This document shows positions 1-12,242 of a stretch of 64,000 nt of DNA, one piece after another. Positions within the stretch are counted from its first letter, which is position 1. Each line of letters starts with the position of its first letter. The stretch covers positions 1,364,001-1,428,000 of the forward strand of contig CP087969.1 in NCBI GenBank assembly GCA_024703915.1. Reading direction: 5' to 3'. The DNA is from Massilia sp. H-1. GTDB taxonomy: Bacteria; Pseudomonadota; Gammaproteobacteria; Burkholderiales; Burkholderiaceae_D. The notes beneath the pieces are model-generated. The model was not told where the DNA came from, did no database searches, and saw nothing but the letters and a program-made list of their open reading frames with translations. Made by a program: the position numbers and the translations under genes.

Positions 1-208
1 TCGATTCCATCACACTGCCGTCGGGGCCGACCAGGAACGACATCGAGACGGTGCCCTGCTCCTCGTTCATCAGCGAGGCTTTCGGATATTCGGCCTTGCA
101 AGTGGCCGCATTGAACACGGCAGGAACTTCGGCCACGATGGCCGCGCTTCCCATGACCGACATCGTCAACGCTGCAAGAACACTGAGATAACGCGCATTG
201 GTATTCAT
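1..208 (-). CDS. TonB C-terminal-like periplasmic protein, N-terminal part only
   Basis: The gene runs off the left edge of the window, so only about 69 residues are visible. They start with a cleavable-looking signal peptide (MNTNARYLSVLAALTMSVMG) followed by a segment containing CKAEYPKASLMNEEQGTVSM and FLVGPDGSV. That pattern (Cys, YP, then G-T-V-x-M-x-F-x-V-x-x-D-G) resembles the C-terminal TonB domain found alone in small periplasmic proteins of Massilia-type bacteria. The start is supported by GGAGG about 8 bases upstream. A lone TonB-C domain protein could assist TonB receptors, several of which lie in this window, but that link is inference. Confidence 0.6.
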   Translation of the reverse strand, partial: MNTNARYLSVLAALTMSVMGSAAIVAEVPAVFNAATCKAEYPKASLMNEEQGTVSMSFLVGPDGSVMES

Positions 209-228
209 AACCATTCCCTCCACTTCGA

Positions 229-2004
229 TCAGAACTCTTCCCACTCGTCGCTGCTTAAGCTGGCGGCGCTGGCAATTTTCTTTGGCTTGGCCGCTGGCGC
301 TGCTGCTGCCGCTGCCGGACGCTTGAGCGCTTGCTTGGCCTTGGCGGCAGGACGGGCCGCCGGGCGCAGCGTCGCCATGCCGGCGCGGTTTCCAGCACCG
401 ACTGCTGCGCCACATGGACCTGTTCGCCTTCGACCAGCTTGAACACACTGACCACCTGGGCCAGTTCGCTGGCCTGATCCTGCAAGCTTTGCGCCGCAGC
501 GGCCGCCTCTTCGACCAGGGCCGCGTTTTGCTGCGTCATGGCATCCATCTCGATGATCGAGCGGTTGACCTGTTCGATGCCGAAGCGCTCTGTTCCTGGC
601 TGGCGTTGGAGATTTCGCTCATGATGTCGGTCACGCGCTTGACGCTGGCAACGACCTCATCCATCGTCACGCTGGCCTGGCCGACCAGCTTGGAACCGCG
701 CTCGACCTTCTCGACCGAATCGCCGATCAGGGTCTTGATTTCCTTGGCGGCGGCCGCTGCTGCTGGGCCAGGTTGCGCACTTCGGATGCCACGACCGCGA
801 AGCCGCGGCCCTGTTCAGCCTAAGCACGCGCCGCTTCCACGGCGGCATTCAGCGCCAGGATGTTGGTCTGGAAGGCGATGCCATCGATCACGCCGATGAT
901 GTCGACAATCTTGTTGGCCGAGGTGTTGATCGAGCCCATGGTGTCGACCACTTGCGAGACCACGTCGCCGCCCTTGCGCGCCACGTCCGATGCGGTGGCG
1001 GCCAGCAAGTTCGCTTCGCGGGCATTGTCGGCGTTCTGTTTCACGGTCGAGGTCAGCTCTTCCATGGCGGAGGCGGTTTTTTCCAGCGAGCTGGCCTGCA
1101 TTTCGGTACGCGAGGACAGATCGATATTGCTTAGCCACGATTTCACGCGAGGCGGTGCCGATGGTTTCAGGTGCCGACCCGGACCTGGCCCACGATGTCT
1201 TTCAGGCTGTTGCGCATTTCGCGCACTTCCATCAGCAGGCTGCCCTTGTCGGCGCTCGAGGTGTCGATCGAGATCGACAGGTCGCCATGGGCGATGCTGC
1301 TGGCGATGCGGGCCGTATAGTCGGGCTCGCCACCGAGTTGCTTGATCAGGCCGCGGGTGATGACCACCGCCGCAAAGATGCCGAGGAAGACGGCCAGGCC
1401 GCCGAGGCCGAGCATGGTGTTGCGGGCCACGGTGTAGGCGCTTTCGGCGTCGCGGGTCGCCGCTTCGGTCGATTTTTCTTCCAGCGTGGCCAGTTGTTCG
1501 AGGGCTGCCATCCATTTTTTCTGGGATGGACGGATTTCGCGGATCAGCACCTTGGTCGCGTCTTCGGCCTTGCCGCCGAGCCACATCTCCGATGCCTTGG
1601 CAATTGCTTAAGCATGGCCACCGATTCATGTTCCTTGATCTGTTTGAGCAAGTCTTTTCCTGCGGCGTGGTCTGCGCTTCCTTGTCGAACTTGTCGGTCA
1701 GCTTTTTCTGCGCGACGTCATACGCTGCCGCCAGGTCATTGACGCGTTTCATTTCCGGCGCCATGTCGTCCGGCTCGGACAGCAGGGTCAGGATGCGCAG
1801 CGAGGTGATGCGGTCGCCCACGTTGGCGCGCATGTCGATCACCAGGCGGTTGACCACATTATTGACGCTGACGACGTTATCGAGCCGGTCCTGGATCAGC
1901 TTCATGTTGTAGATACCCACAACCGTGACGGCGACCAGGAAGAACAGGACCAGGCAAAAACCCAGGCCAAGACGGGTACCGACCTTCATGTTGGATAAAT
2001 TCAT
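229..2004 (-). CDS. methyl-accepting chemotaxis protein (frameshifted in this sequence)
   Basis: This is an inner-membrane chemoreceptor that would signal through CheA/CheW. From the N terminus it shows a membrane segment (about residues 10-30, [18 protein letters not shown]), a four-helix-bundle type ligand domain, a second membrane segment ([20 protein letters not shown]), a HAMP linker and the signalling hairpin with the conserved [20 protein letters not shown] tip. After an Ala/Lys/Pro-rich linker it ends in EWEEF, which fits the W-x-x-F pentapeptide that tethers CheR/CheB. The frame is broken several times, for example at 253-260 and 1606-1613 where GCTTAAGC replaces GCCAGC, so the stop at 229 is reached only after repair. 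Start at 2004 gives [13 protein letters not shown], the usual start of this subfamily. Ligand unknown. Confidence 0.88.
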
Positions 2005-2079
2005 AAACGTGTCTTTTCAATAGTGCGATTGATCGATTTCACGGAGTAAAACAAGTCGCGGTTGGCGCCTGTCTTGCCG

Positions 2080-2100
2080 GAAACTCAGGTGGTGAGTTTC
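2080..2100. promoter_or_regulatory. perfect inverted repeat upstream of the chemoreceptor
   Basis: GAAACTCA and TGAGTTTC are separated by five bases, giving an exact 8+5+8 dyad about 80 bp upstream of the chemoreceptor start. There is no T-run after it, so it is not an obvious terminator. It could be a regulator binding site. No known operator was recognised. Confidence 0.3.
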
Positions 2101-2263
2101 TGCGTATTTCAGTCAGGATAAATCAAATAAATGACTGCGGATGCAAAAATCTTGAGGTGTGCACTGATTGTTTCGCTAGAACAACACTTTTTATTGTGTA
2201 TATATAAAGGAAACTATAATTTCTTACAGGAATTATAAAAAGACAAGTAGCAGAGCGATAATC

Positions 2264-3317
2264 TTACTCTGCAGAAGTGGTGGCGCGCATGCGTGAAGCG
2301 GCCTCGAGCAGAAGGCGCGGATCGGCCGACGCCAGCTTTTTCGGGTCCGACATGGTCTGGCGGAAGGCGCGCGCCCGGCAAGCCCGCCATCAGGCCCAGC
2401 ATGTGGCGGGTGATGGAATTGAGCTTCAGGCCGCGGGCCGCGTGCAGGTCCAGCTGTTCCTGAATATAGGGAATCATGACTGCGAGAACTTCTTCGCGCG
2501 ATTTGACCGGGCTGGCGTCGCCGTAGAAGCGGGCGTCGTAGGTCGCCATCGCATACGGGTTGTGATACGCCTCGCGCCCCATCATCACGCCGTCCACGTG
2601 CTGCAGGTGGGTGGCGATCTCGGCGTCGGTCTTGATGCCGCCGTTGATGATGATTTCAAGGTCGGGGAATTCGCGCTTGAGCTGGTATGCCACCTCGTAC
2701 TTCAGCGGTGGAATTTCACGGTTTTCCTTGGGCGACAAGCCTTTCAGGATCGCATTGCGGGCATGCACGATGAAAGTGCGGCAGCTATAAGCGTCGGCAA
2801 TCGTGCCCACGAAGTCGCGCACGAAACCGTAATCCTCGTTGCGGTCGATCCCGATCCGGTGCTTGACGGTCACGTCGATCGCCACCGCGTCGCGCATGGC
2901 TTTCACGCAATCGGCCACCAGTTGCGGCTCGGCCATCAGGCAAGCCCCGAAGGCGCCCTTCTGCACCCGTTCGGACGGGCAGCCGCAGTTCAGATTGATC
3001 TCGTCATAGCCCCACTGTTCGCCCAGCTTCGCGCTCTTGGCCAGGTCGGCCGGATCGCTGCCGCCCAGTTGCAGGGCGACCGGGTGCTCTTCGCCGTGGA
3101 AACGCAGGTGCCGCTCGACGTCGCCATACACCAGCGCCCCGGTGGTCACCATTTCGGTGTACAGCCAGGTGTGGCGCGTGATCTGCCGGTGGAACACGCG
3201 GCAGTGGCGGTCGGTCCAGTCCATCATCAGGGGCGACCGACAGGGTGCGGGGGGCAGGCCCCGCTTGCCTGTTGCTTGTACGGCAGGCGCGCCCGCGTGA
3301 CTGATTCCAGATTCCAT
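2264..3317 (-). CDS. dusA: tRNA-dihydrouridine synthase A
   Basis: This FMN enzyme reduces uridine 20/20a of tRNA to dihydrouridine. The protein has the DusA landmarks MMDWTDRHCR, YTEMVTTGAL, HPVALQLGGSDP, NLNCGCPS (catalytic Cys), KHRIGID, FIVHARNAILKGLSPKENR and HVDGVMMGREAYHNP. A 2-base loss in a GC repeat near 2370 shifts the frame after GLMAGLPGAR. Restoring it gives AFRQTMSDPKKL and a stop at 2264. A further extra base near 3228 disrupts the LSVAPMMDW start region, so the exact start is uncertain. The residues before LSVAPMMDW may not be translated. It stands between the chemoreceptor and the lipoprotein pair with no sign of an operon. Confidence 0.92.
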
Positions 3318-3395
3318 TTTATTTCATATTCCACAACGGTTTTCGCCATTGCCGGTGCTTAAGCAATGGCGAACGAGGCCGTTATGATAGCGCAC

Positions 3396-5501
3396 TTAGC
3401 GCGGACGGCGCTGGTAGCCGATCACCCGGGTCAAATCGAGCGATTGGTTGGTGTAGCGATCGAGCACCATGATGGTATCGCCATCGTCGCGCAGCAAGGT
3501 CCAGCGGCGGCTGGTGTAGACCGTGCAGCTGACAGCCGGCAGGGGGCAAACGCCGGCCCGGCCGCCGCCCGGCAGGCGGAAGACGGTCGCGACCAGTTGG
3601 CCGTTGTCGAGCAGCCAGCTGTCGCCGCTCGTGGACGCGGGCGTGCCGTCCAGACTGACGGACGATTCAGTCCCGCTGAAGTCGGCGAGCAGGTTGACGA
3701 AGAATTGCGGCATGAGTCCCTGATCCTCGATGGCCAGGCTGCGCCAGTTCTGGGCTGCGAGGGCCGGGGTCCATGACAGGCCCGGCTGCACTTGCGTCAT
3801 CAAGGCGTCGTACAGCTGGAACTGGGCATCCTTGCTGTAGCGCACGATCCAACGCTCGCGGCCCGCATTCGCGCTGCGGCGCGCCAGTTCCTGCACGCTG
3901 CCGTCGGCAAAGGCGATGCGCAGCTTGCCGTCTTGAATGGTCCAGGTCGCGCTGACGGCTGCATGGTCAAGCAGAGTGGCGGTGCCGTCGGCGGCGAACG
4001 TCACCCGCATCTGGTTCACGGGCGGGTTCAGGAACACGCCGGGCACTGGCGCAAACCAGTCGGGCAGGCTAGAGCCAGCGTCTTGCCGCTGATATCGGCG
4101 ACCGACAGGGCTAAGCAGGCTATCCCACACACGGGCGGACACCACTTTGGTTTGCGTGTACATGCTGCGTCTGCCATTGTTGTCGACCATCTCGCCGGAC
4201 ATGGTCATGGTCACCAGGCCATGCAGCCAGCCCGCCTGTCATTTGGCGCAATGCGATCGAATAGATGACGACGTCGGCCTCCCATGACGGATCATAGAAC
4301 TGCAACGGTTTCGGCAAGGAAATCAGGAATGCGTCGCTCCCTTTCGTCCACGTCCCGGCATAGTCCTGGAAGTCGTAGCGCACCTTGACCGGTCCGTCCG
4401 GGCTGATGATCAGCTCGATGCCGGAGAAGGCACCGGAGTTATAGTTGGCCGACAGCAGGCTCACGATCCGTTCGCGGTCGGTGGCCACGTTCAATGTCGT
4501 CTGCAGGCGGAAATCTCCCAGGATGTTTTCGGTCGCATTGGTCACCAGCCCTTCCTGGGGCTGGAAGGATGGCCTTGGCAAACGCCGTGTACAGCCGGCG
4601 TATCGAGGGCCAGCGCCAGCGTGTCGCTGATGCCCGCAGGCAAAGCAAAAACGGGCACGTCGAACAGCGGGGCGCTGGCCAGGCGCAGCACGCCTGCCGT
4701 TTGCAGCATCTCCTGCAGCCGACAAGGATCGCAACGGCGGCATCGAACTCGGCCTGGCTGGCCGGAACGCGCCCGCCATTGACCCGGCGCAGCGCGACGT
4801 ACTTGCCGGTCGAGACCAGACCGACGTTCAGATCAGCCAGTTGCCTTAAAGCGCGAGCGTCCCCTGGCCATTGCTGGCGGCATACAGCGAGGCAGGCGCT
4901 GCTTAAGCCAGGCTGATCATCTTGATGCGCGTGTTCTCCGCGCCCGACGCCTGGGCCGTGACCGTGACCATCTGTCCCGGCGCTTCCAGCACCACGGGCA
5001 GGTCGTACATCGCGTCGGCGGCCACCGTCTGCGTGAAGTCGCGCGTGCCGACCGTGATCGTCACCGTGCTGCCGATCGCGGCCGGAACGCCGACCTTGCC
5101 GCTCAGACGCAGCGGCATGCCGACGGCCACCGTGGCCTCGGCCGTGGCGCTCAGCGTGCCACCCACGGCGCACCACCGTATAGCTGATCTTGTCCGGGCC
5201 GTAATAGTTTGGCGGCCGGGGTGTAGACCAGCGCGCCGTTTTTGAGCGCGGCTGTACCGTGCGCGGCCGCGCCCACGCTCACCAGTTCCAGCGCCAGATT
5301 GTCCGGATGGCTGTCGTTGGCCAGCACCTTGAACGTGGTTTCCTGGTTGCTGGTGGCGCTGACCGTGTCGGCCAGCGCGACGGGCGCTTTAGGCTGGGCG
5401 GGCGGCGGCGTGCTGCCACCGCCCCCGCCGCAGGCGGACAGGACGGCGGCGAGCGCGATGGCGGGGAAGCGCAGGCGGGAAAACGGGGATGCAGTGGACA
5501 T
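3396..5501 (-). CDS. surface/secreted lipoprotein, tandem copy 1 (frameshifted)
   Basis: It starts with a lipoprotein signal peptide whose lipobox is LSAC, followed by five glycines and a Pro-rich linker. Next comes a cadherin-like/Ig-like repeat (DTVSATSNQETTFKVLANDS, then GTAALKNGALVYTP and YYGPDKISYT after repair). A long region of unknown fold follows, and the protein ends in a domain with TWTIQDGKLRIAFADGSV and WTLLRDDGDTIMVLDRYT. It would be about 700 residues and is closely related to the next gene upstream (5615-7707), so the two arose by tandem duplication. The frame is broken at about 4090, 4260, 4570, 4720, 4850, 4901 (GCTTAAGC) and 5165-5210. Function is not known. A surface or periplasmic scaffold or enzyme is possible. 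Confidence 0.72.
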
Positions 5502-5614
5502 GAGAGCGATCTCGGCGAATGGAAAGGGGGAAACAGGAATCGAAAGGCAGGCGGGCCCATCGCGCACCCCGCCGCCCGGCGTGACCGGGAACAGCGGGGC
5601 CCTGCTTGCGAAGC

Positions 5615-7707
5615 TTAGAAGTTGTAGCGCATGTAAGTGAGCACGCGCGCCTGGGTCAGCGAGGACCGGTAATAATTGTCCAATACCGTGATGCTGTCGC
5701 CATCGTCGCGCAGCAAGGTCCAGTCACGGCGGGTAAACAGCGTGCACGTTTCGCCCGCCGGACAAATGCCGACGCGCGAACCGTTAGGACGGCGATACAC
5801 GCTGATCACCAGGCGACCGCTATCGAGCGCCCAGGCATTGGTGTAGACATCCGTGCTGGTGCCATCCGGATTTTGAATCGTGTCGAGCCCGTTCATATCC
5901 GCGCGCAGCTTGATGAAGTAGGCGCCGGTCAGCTCGGAGATTCCCAGCGTCCACCTGTGGACCGCCTGGTCGGGCCGGGAAAATGCCAGGCCCGGCTGGA
6001 CTTCGGCCACGTTGGCGCCATACATCCGCACCTGGTCCGTTTTCGTGTAGCGCACCAGCCAGCGCTGGTCGTTGGGGGCCAGATTGGCCACGCGGGCCAT
6101 GTCGTACACCGTGCCGTCGGCAAATACCAGGTGGACCTTGCCGTCGACAATAGTCCAGCTAGCGGCCACGCCGCTCTGCTCGGTCATGGACGCGCTGCCG
6201 TCGGCGGAAAACGCGATCCGCGCCTGGGCCGAACTGGCCGTGGACGACAACAGCGGCAGGCTTAGCCAGGGTTTTTCCGGCGACATCCTGGGCCGTCAAG
6301 GCAGGCAGGCTGTCCCAGGCATCGAACGTGTAAGTGGTGGTTTCTTCATACGGTTCATTGGTCGGCCCGCCGTTGCCGGTGTAGCTGAAAAAACCGCTGG
6401 CGGTCACGGCCATGATGCCGTGATCCTGGCTACCCACCAATTGGCGCAACTTGACCTGGTTGATGAGGAATACGCCCGTGTTATTGTGCACGCTCACGTT
6501 GTTGCGGGTTGCAAGGTCGGGGAACCCGATTTCCAAGGCATCGGCCGTCTTGTGCCAGCCATGCCATGACGATCGCATTGTCGATCGAGATACCGGCACT
6601 GCCGCTGGCGGCCAGCCGCACTTCCAGTCCCTGGTTGGCGCCCGACGACTGCAGGCCGTTGTCGAGCACGAGCACGCGGTCGCGCTCGAGCGCGATGCTT
6701 GGTACCGACAGCTGGCCCCATTGCTTCGTCAAGTCCTCCTTGACCAGTTCGATCATCGTCGCCTGGTTCTGATAGATGTTTTTGGCAAAGCCGACGTAGG
6801 CGTCCTTGTTCTCGATCAGCGCCAGCGTATCGCTCATGCTTAAGTAAGCAGCGGCAGCTGGGGATAGTTCATCGTCAGCGGGTCGCCCGCCAGCTGCATG
6901 ATGGCGGCGATCCGATAGATCTGCGCCTGATTGATCTTCTTGTTGGCCAGGTCCAGGGCCGCCTGGTTGGCTTAGCACCACACCGCCGTTCGCATCACGC
7001 AGCGCGCCGTATTTTCCGCTCGACACCAGACTCACATTCAAGTCCGCCCATTGGCGGTCGTGCAGCGAGCCGCTGCCGCCACTGGCGGCCAGCAGCGTGC
7101 GGGCGTCGCCCGCCAGCGTGATCATCTTGACGTGCTTCACGTCCGCATTGGTGGCCTGCGCGGTGATGCTGACCATTTGCTCAGGCGCTTCCAGGACCAC
7201 CGGCAGGTCGTACTGGCGCTCATTGATCAGGGTCTGCGTGAACGAACGTGTTCCCACCTTGACCGTGACGATGCTGCTCAAACCGTCACGCAGGCCGATT
7301 TTGCCCGACAGGCGCAGCGGCATGCCAACGCTGACGCTGGCCTCGCCAGTGGCGCTGACGGTGCCGCCGACGGCGCGTATCGTGTAGCTGATCTTGTCCG
7401 GACCGTAATAGCCAGCCCATGGCGTGTAGACCAGCGCGCCATTCTTGAGCGCCGCGCTGCCGTGGGCGGCGGCGCCGACGCTGACCAACTCGAGGGCCAG
7501 CTTGTCCGGATGGCTGTCATTGGCCAGCACGTTGAGCGTCATTTCCTGGTTGGCCGTGGCGCTGACCGTGTCGGCCAGTGCGACCGGCGCCTTGGCCTGG
7601 ATCACGATAGGCGTGCTGTCGCCCCCGCCGCCGCCGCAGGCGGATAAGAAAGCGGCCAGCGCCAGGCAGGCGACCGGCGAGAAAGTGCGGTGCATCGTTA
7701 AAGTCAT
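5615..7707 (-). CDS. surface/secreted lipoprotein, tandem copy 2 (frameshifted)
   Basis: This is a paralogue of the lipoprotein at 3396-5501 with the same architecture: signal peptide with lipobox LSAC and a Gly5 stretch, the repeat DTVSATANQEMTLNVLANDS, PLRLSGKIGLRDGLSSIVTV, and an end domain with SWTIVDGKVHLVFADGTVYD and WTLLRDDGDSITVLDNYYR. The N-terminal third is nearly identical between copies, while the middle has diverged more. Start at 7707 gives MTLTMHRTF. MHRTF at 7695 is an equally possible start, and neither has a strong ribosome site. Frame breaks occur at about 6260, 6540, 6840 and 6975. The C-terminal domain may bind or process a substrate, but nothing visible shows which. Confidence 0.72.
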
Positions 7708-7839
7708 GGAAAGTTTGGCAGGCAAGGCCTGGAAGATTGCAAAATAGCCAAGCAGTATACGGGGCGCTTGAACAAATACCAATTTTAATTCTGAGAATTA
7801 GTTGTTATTTTGCCTCAACTTTCGATTACCTGCGGACGC

Positions 7840-7866
7840 AAAAAAAACCCAGCCCGTGGTCACGGG
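7840..7866 (-). terminator. intrinsic terminator after typA
   Basis: On the minus strand CCCGT-GACC-ACGGG is followed by CTGGG and a run of eight T, just downstream of the restored typA stop. Confidence 0.7.
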
Positions 7867-7898
7867 AGCGGCGGGTCAGGCGCAGCGGAAGCGCTGAA

Positions 7899-9734
<1,836 letters not shown>

Positions 9735-9998
9735 GGTCGTAAAGAACGGAAATGTACGTGGTGTACGAAGGTGTACGGGTATTGCTTGAATCAGGAACCC
9801 ACTAGTATAGCACGCAAAACACCTGTATTGCAGATTGCCAAGCCAGAAAATCGCTGAGAATTCAATAGCTTGCTGCTTTTTTCGCCACAATTGCGCCCTT
9901 CTTTGGGGCAGTCCTTGAAAAATTTTCGCGCTATGCATGCTCCTTTTGCACCGGCCTCAGGCATGATCGTGTGACAACGGCAACCCGGCGGGGAAAGC

Positions 9999-12176
9999 AT
10001 GTCCATATCCAGGCAAGTGCAGCGCACACGGCGTTCTTTCCTTAAGGCAGCGGGCGCCGGTCTCGTCCTCGGTATCGGCTGGCACGGCGCGCGCCTGGCC
10101 AATGCCGCCCTCCCCGCCAGCTTCGCGCCCAATGCCTTCCTGCAGATTGGCAGCGACGGCAGCATCGTCCTGTTTTCCAAGAATCCCGACATCGGCCAGG
10201 GCGTCAAGACGGCCCTGCCCCAGATCGTGGCCGAGGAACTCGACGTCGACTGGCAACAGGTGGAAGTGCGGCAAGGCGCGCTCGACCTGCGCTTCGGCAG
10301 CCAGTTCATGCGGCAGGCAGCACCGCCGTCAAGAACAATTACACTGCGCTGCGCAAGGCAGGCGCGGCAGCCAGGGCCATGCTGATCGAAGCGGCCGCGC
10401 GCCAGTGGAATGTGCCGCTCAATGCCTGCCGCACCGAACGCGGCGTCGTGATCCGCAGCGACGGCGCGCGCCTGCGCTACGCCGAGCTGGCCGCCGCCGC
10501 GGCCACCCTGGCGGTGCCGGACGAGCCGCTCCTCAAGGATCCCAGTCAATTCACGCTGATCGGCAAGGCCCTGATGGGGGTGGACACCCCGGCCATCGTG
10601 CGCGGCGAAGCCCGGTACGGCATCGATGCGCGCGCACCCGGCATGCTGGTGGCCGTCATCGCGCTGCCCCCTGTTCGGCGGCGCGCTCAAGTCGGTCGAC
10701 GACACGGCCGCGCGCAAGGTGCCGGGCGTGCTGGACGTGGTGCGCATGGACGCGGCCGCCAAGCCGACCCAGATGCGGGGCTTGGCGTTGCCGTGGTCGC
10801 CACCAACACCTGGGCCGCGATGCAGGGCCGCAAGGCGCTGCTGCTCGAATGGCGCGCGCCCGACGGCGAACCCGAGAGCGACGCACGGCTGCACGCCGCC
10901 TTTACCGAGGCCATCCATGCCCATGCGGCACCGTGCTGCGCAGCGACGGCGACGTGGGCGCCGCCATGGCGGCCTGCCCGACCGTGCACGAAGCCGTGTT
11001 CGAAGCGCCCTTCCTGGCCCACGCCACGATGGAACCGATGAATTACTGCGCCGACGTGCGCGCCGACAGCGCCGAAGTCTGGGGCCCGACCCAGGACCCG
11101 GGCGGCGTGCAAAGCGCGGTCATCGCCATCACCGGCTTGCTTAGCCAAGGCCATCACGGTCCGCATGACGCGCGCGCATGGCGGCTTCGGGCGGCGCCTG
11201 ATGACCGACTACGCGTATGAAGCGATCTGGCTGTCCAAGCAGCTGGCCAGGCCGGTGCAGGTGGTGTGGACGCGCGAAGACGATATCGGCCACGACTACT
11301 ACCGCCCGGCTTAAGCATGCACCGCCTCAACGCCGGGCTGGACCGGCAAGGCCGCCTGATCGCGTGGCAAGTGTGCGCCGCGACCACCTCGCGCGGCGCG
11401 TTCAGCAATCCGGCCAGCCCGCCGCAGCGCACCGAAGTGTTCGCCGACGCCTTTCCGGCCGGGCTGGTGCCGCACTTCCGCGTCGAATACACGCCGGTCG
11501 CCAGCCGCGTGCCGCGCGGCGCCTGGCGCGGGCCGGGGCACAACGTCACGGCCTGGACCGACGAATGCTTCATCGACGAACTGGCGGCGCTGGCCCGCAA
11601 GGACCCGGTCGCGTTCCGGCTCGGTCTGCTTGGCAAGGGCGACAAAGTGCTGCCGTTCCGCGACCACGGCGGACCGTCCTACAGCACCGCGCGCCTGCGC
11701 AAGGTGATCGAAGTTGCCGCCGCCAGATCGGGCTGGGGGACGCGCGGCCCAAGGGGCAGTTCCGCGGCTTCGCCAGCCACTTCATGTTCGGCGCCTACGT
11801 GGCCGAAGTGGTGACGGTATCGCTGACTGCGAACGGCTATAAGGTCGACAAGGTGGTGGCCGTGGTCGACTGCGGGCGCGTGATCAACCGCAGCGGCGCC
11901 GAAGCGCAAATCAGCGGCGGCATCATGGACGGCCTGAGCGCCGCCATGCACCAGGCCATCCACATCGCAGACGGCCGCACGCGCGAGAGCAACTTTAGCG
12001 ACTACCGGCTGCTGCGCATCGACGAAGCGCTAGAGATCGAGGTGCACTTCATCGACAGCGCGCTGGCCCCGGAAGGCCTGGGCGAAGCCGCGCTGCCGGT
12101 CGCGGCCCCGGCCCTGTGCAACGCCCTGTACGCCGCCACCGGCAAGCGCATCCGGAAACTCCCCATCGCCCTCTAA
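9999..12176 (+). CDS. Tat-exported xanthine-dehydrogenase-family molybdopterin subunit (isoquinoline 1-oxidoreductase beta type)
   Basis: This is the large, molybdenum-cofactor-binding subunit of an aldehyde oxidase/xanthine dehydrogenase family hydroxylase. The N terminus has a twin-arginine signal (RTRRSFLKAAGAGLVLGIGW), so it acts in the periplasm. Visible landmarks are NPDIGQGVKTALPQIVAEEL near the start, FEAPFLAHATMEPMN, VWGPTQDPG, RVPRGAWRGPG and, near the C terminus, DCGRVINRSGAEAQISGGIM and the GLGEAALP active-site Glu region. About 726 codons matches the IorB family. The frame is broken at 10318, 10670, 10785, 10935, 11140, 11309-11316 (GCTTAAGC) and 11745. The 2Fe-2S partner subunit and cytochrome partner are not adjacent in this window. 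Substrate unknown. Confidence 0.85.
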
Positions 12177-12178
12177 AA

Positions 12179-12237
12179 CAATCAGGGTCAGACCTCAATT
12201 CTGAAAGTATTTCAGAATGGAGGTCTGACCCCGATTG
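12179..12237. repeat. REP-like palindrome with GGTCTGACCC arms
   Basis: A 59-bp near-perfect inverted repeat with arms containing CAATC, GGGTCAGACCTC and ATTCTGAAA around a 3-base centre. It sits between two convergent genes and has no T-run. Palindromes with the GGTCTGACCCC core are common intergenic elements in betaproteobacteria. It could also act as a transcript-stabilising or bidirectional termination hairpin. Confidence 0.7.
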
Positions 12238-12242
12238 TGAAA

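Noticed and set aside
2277..3362. Long open frames antisense to dusA, infB, rluB, tkt and others
   Set aside because: They are composition-driven shadows of GC-rich genes with no ribosome sites or family motifs, while the opposite strand encodes recognised proteins.
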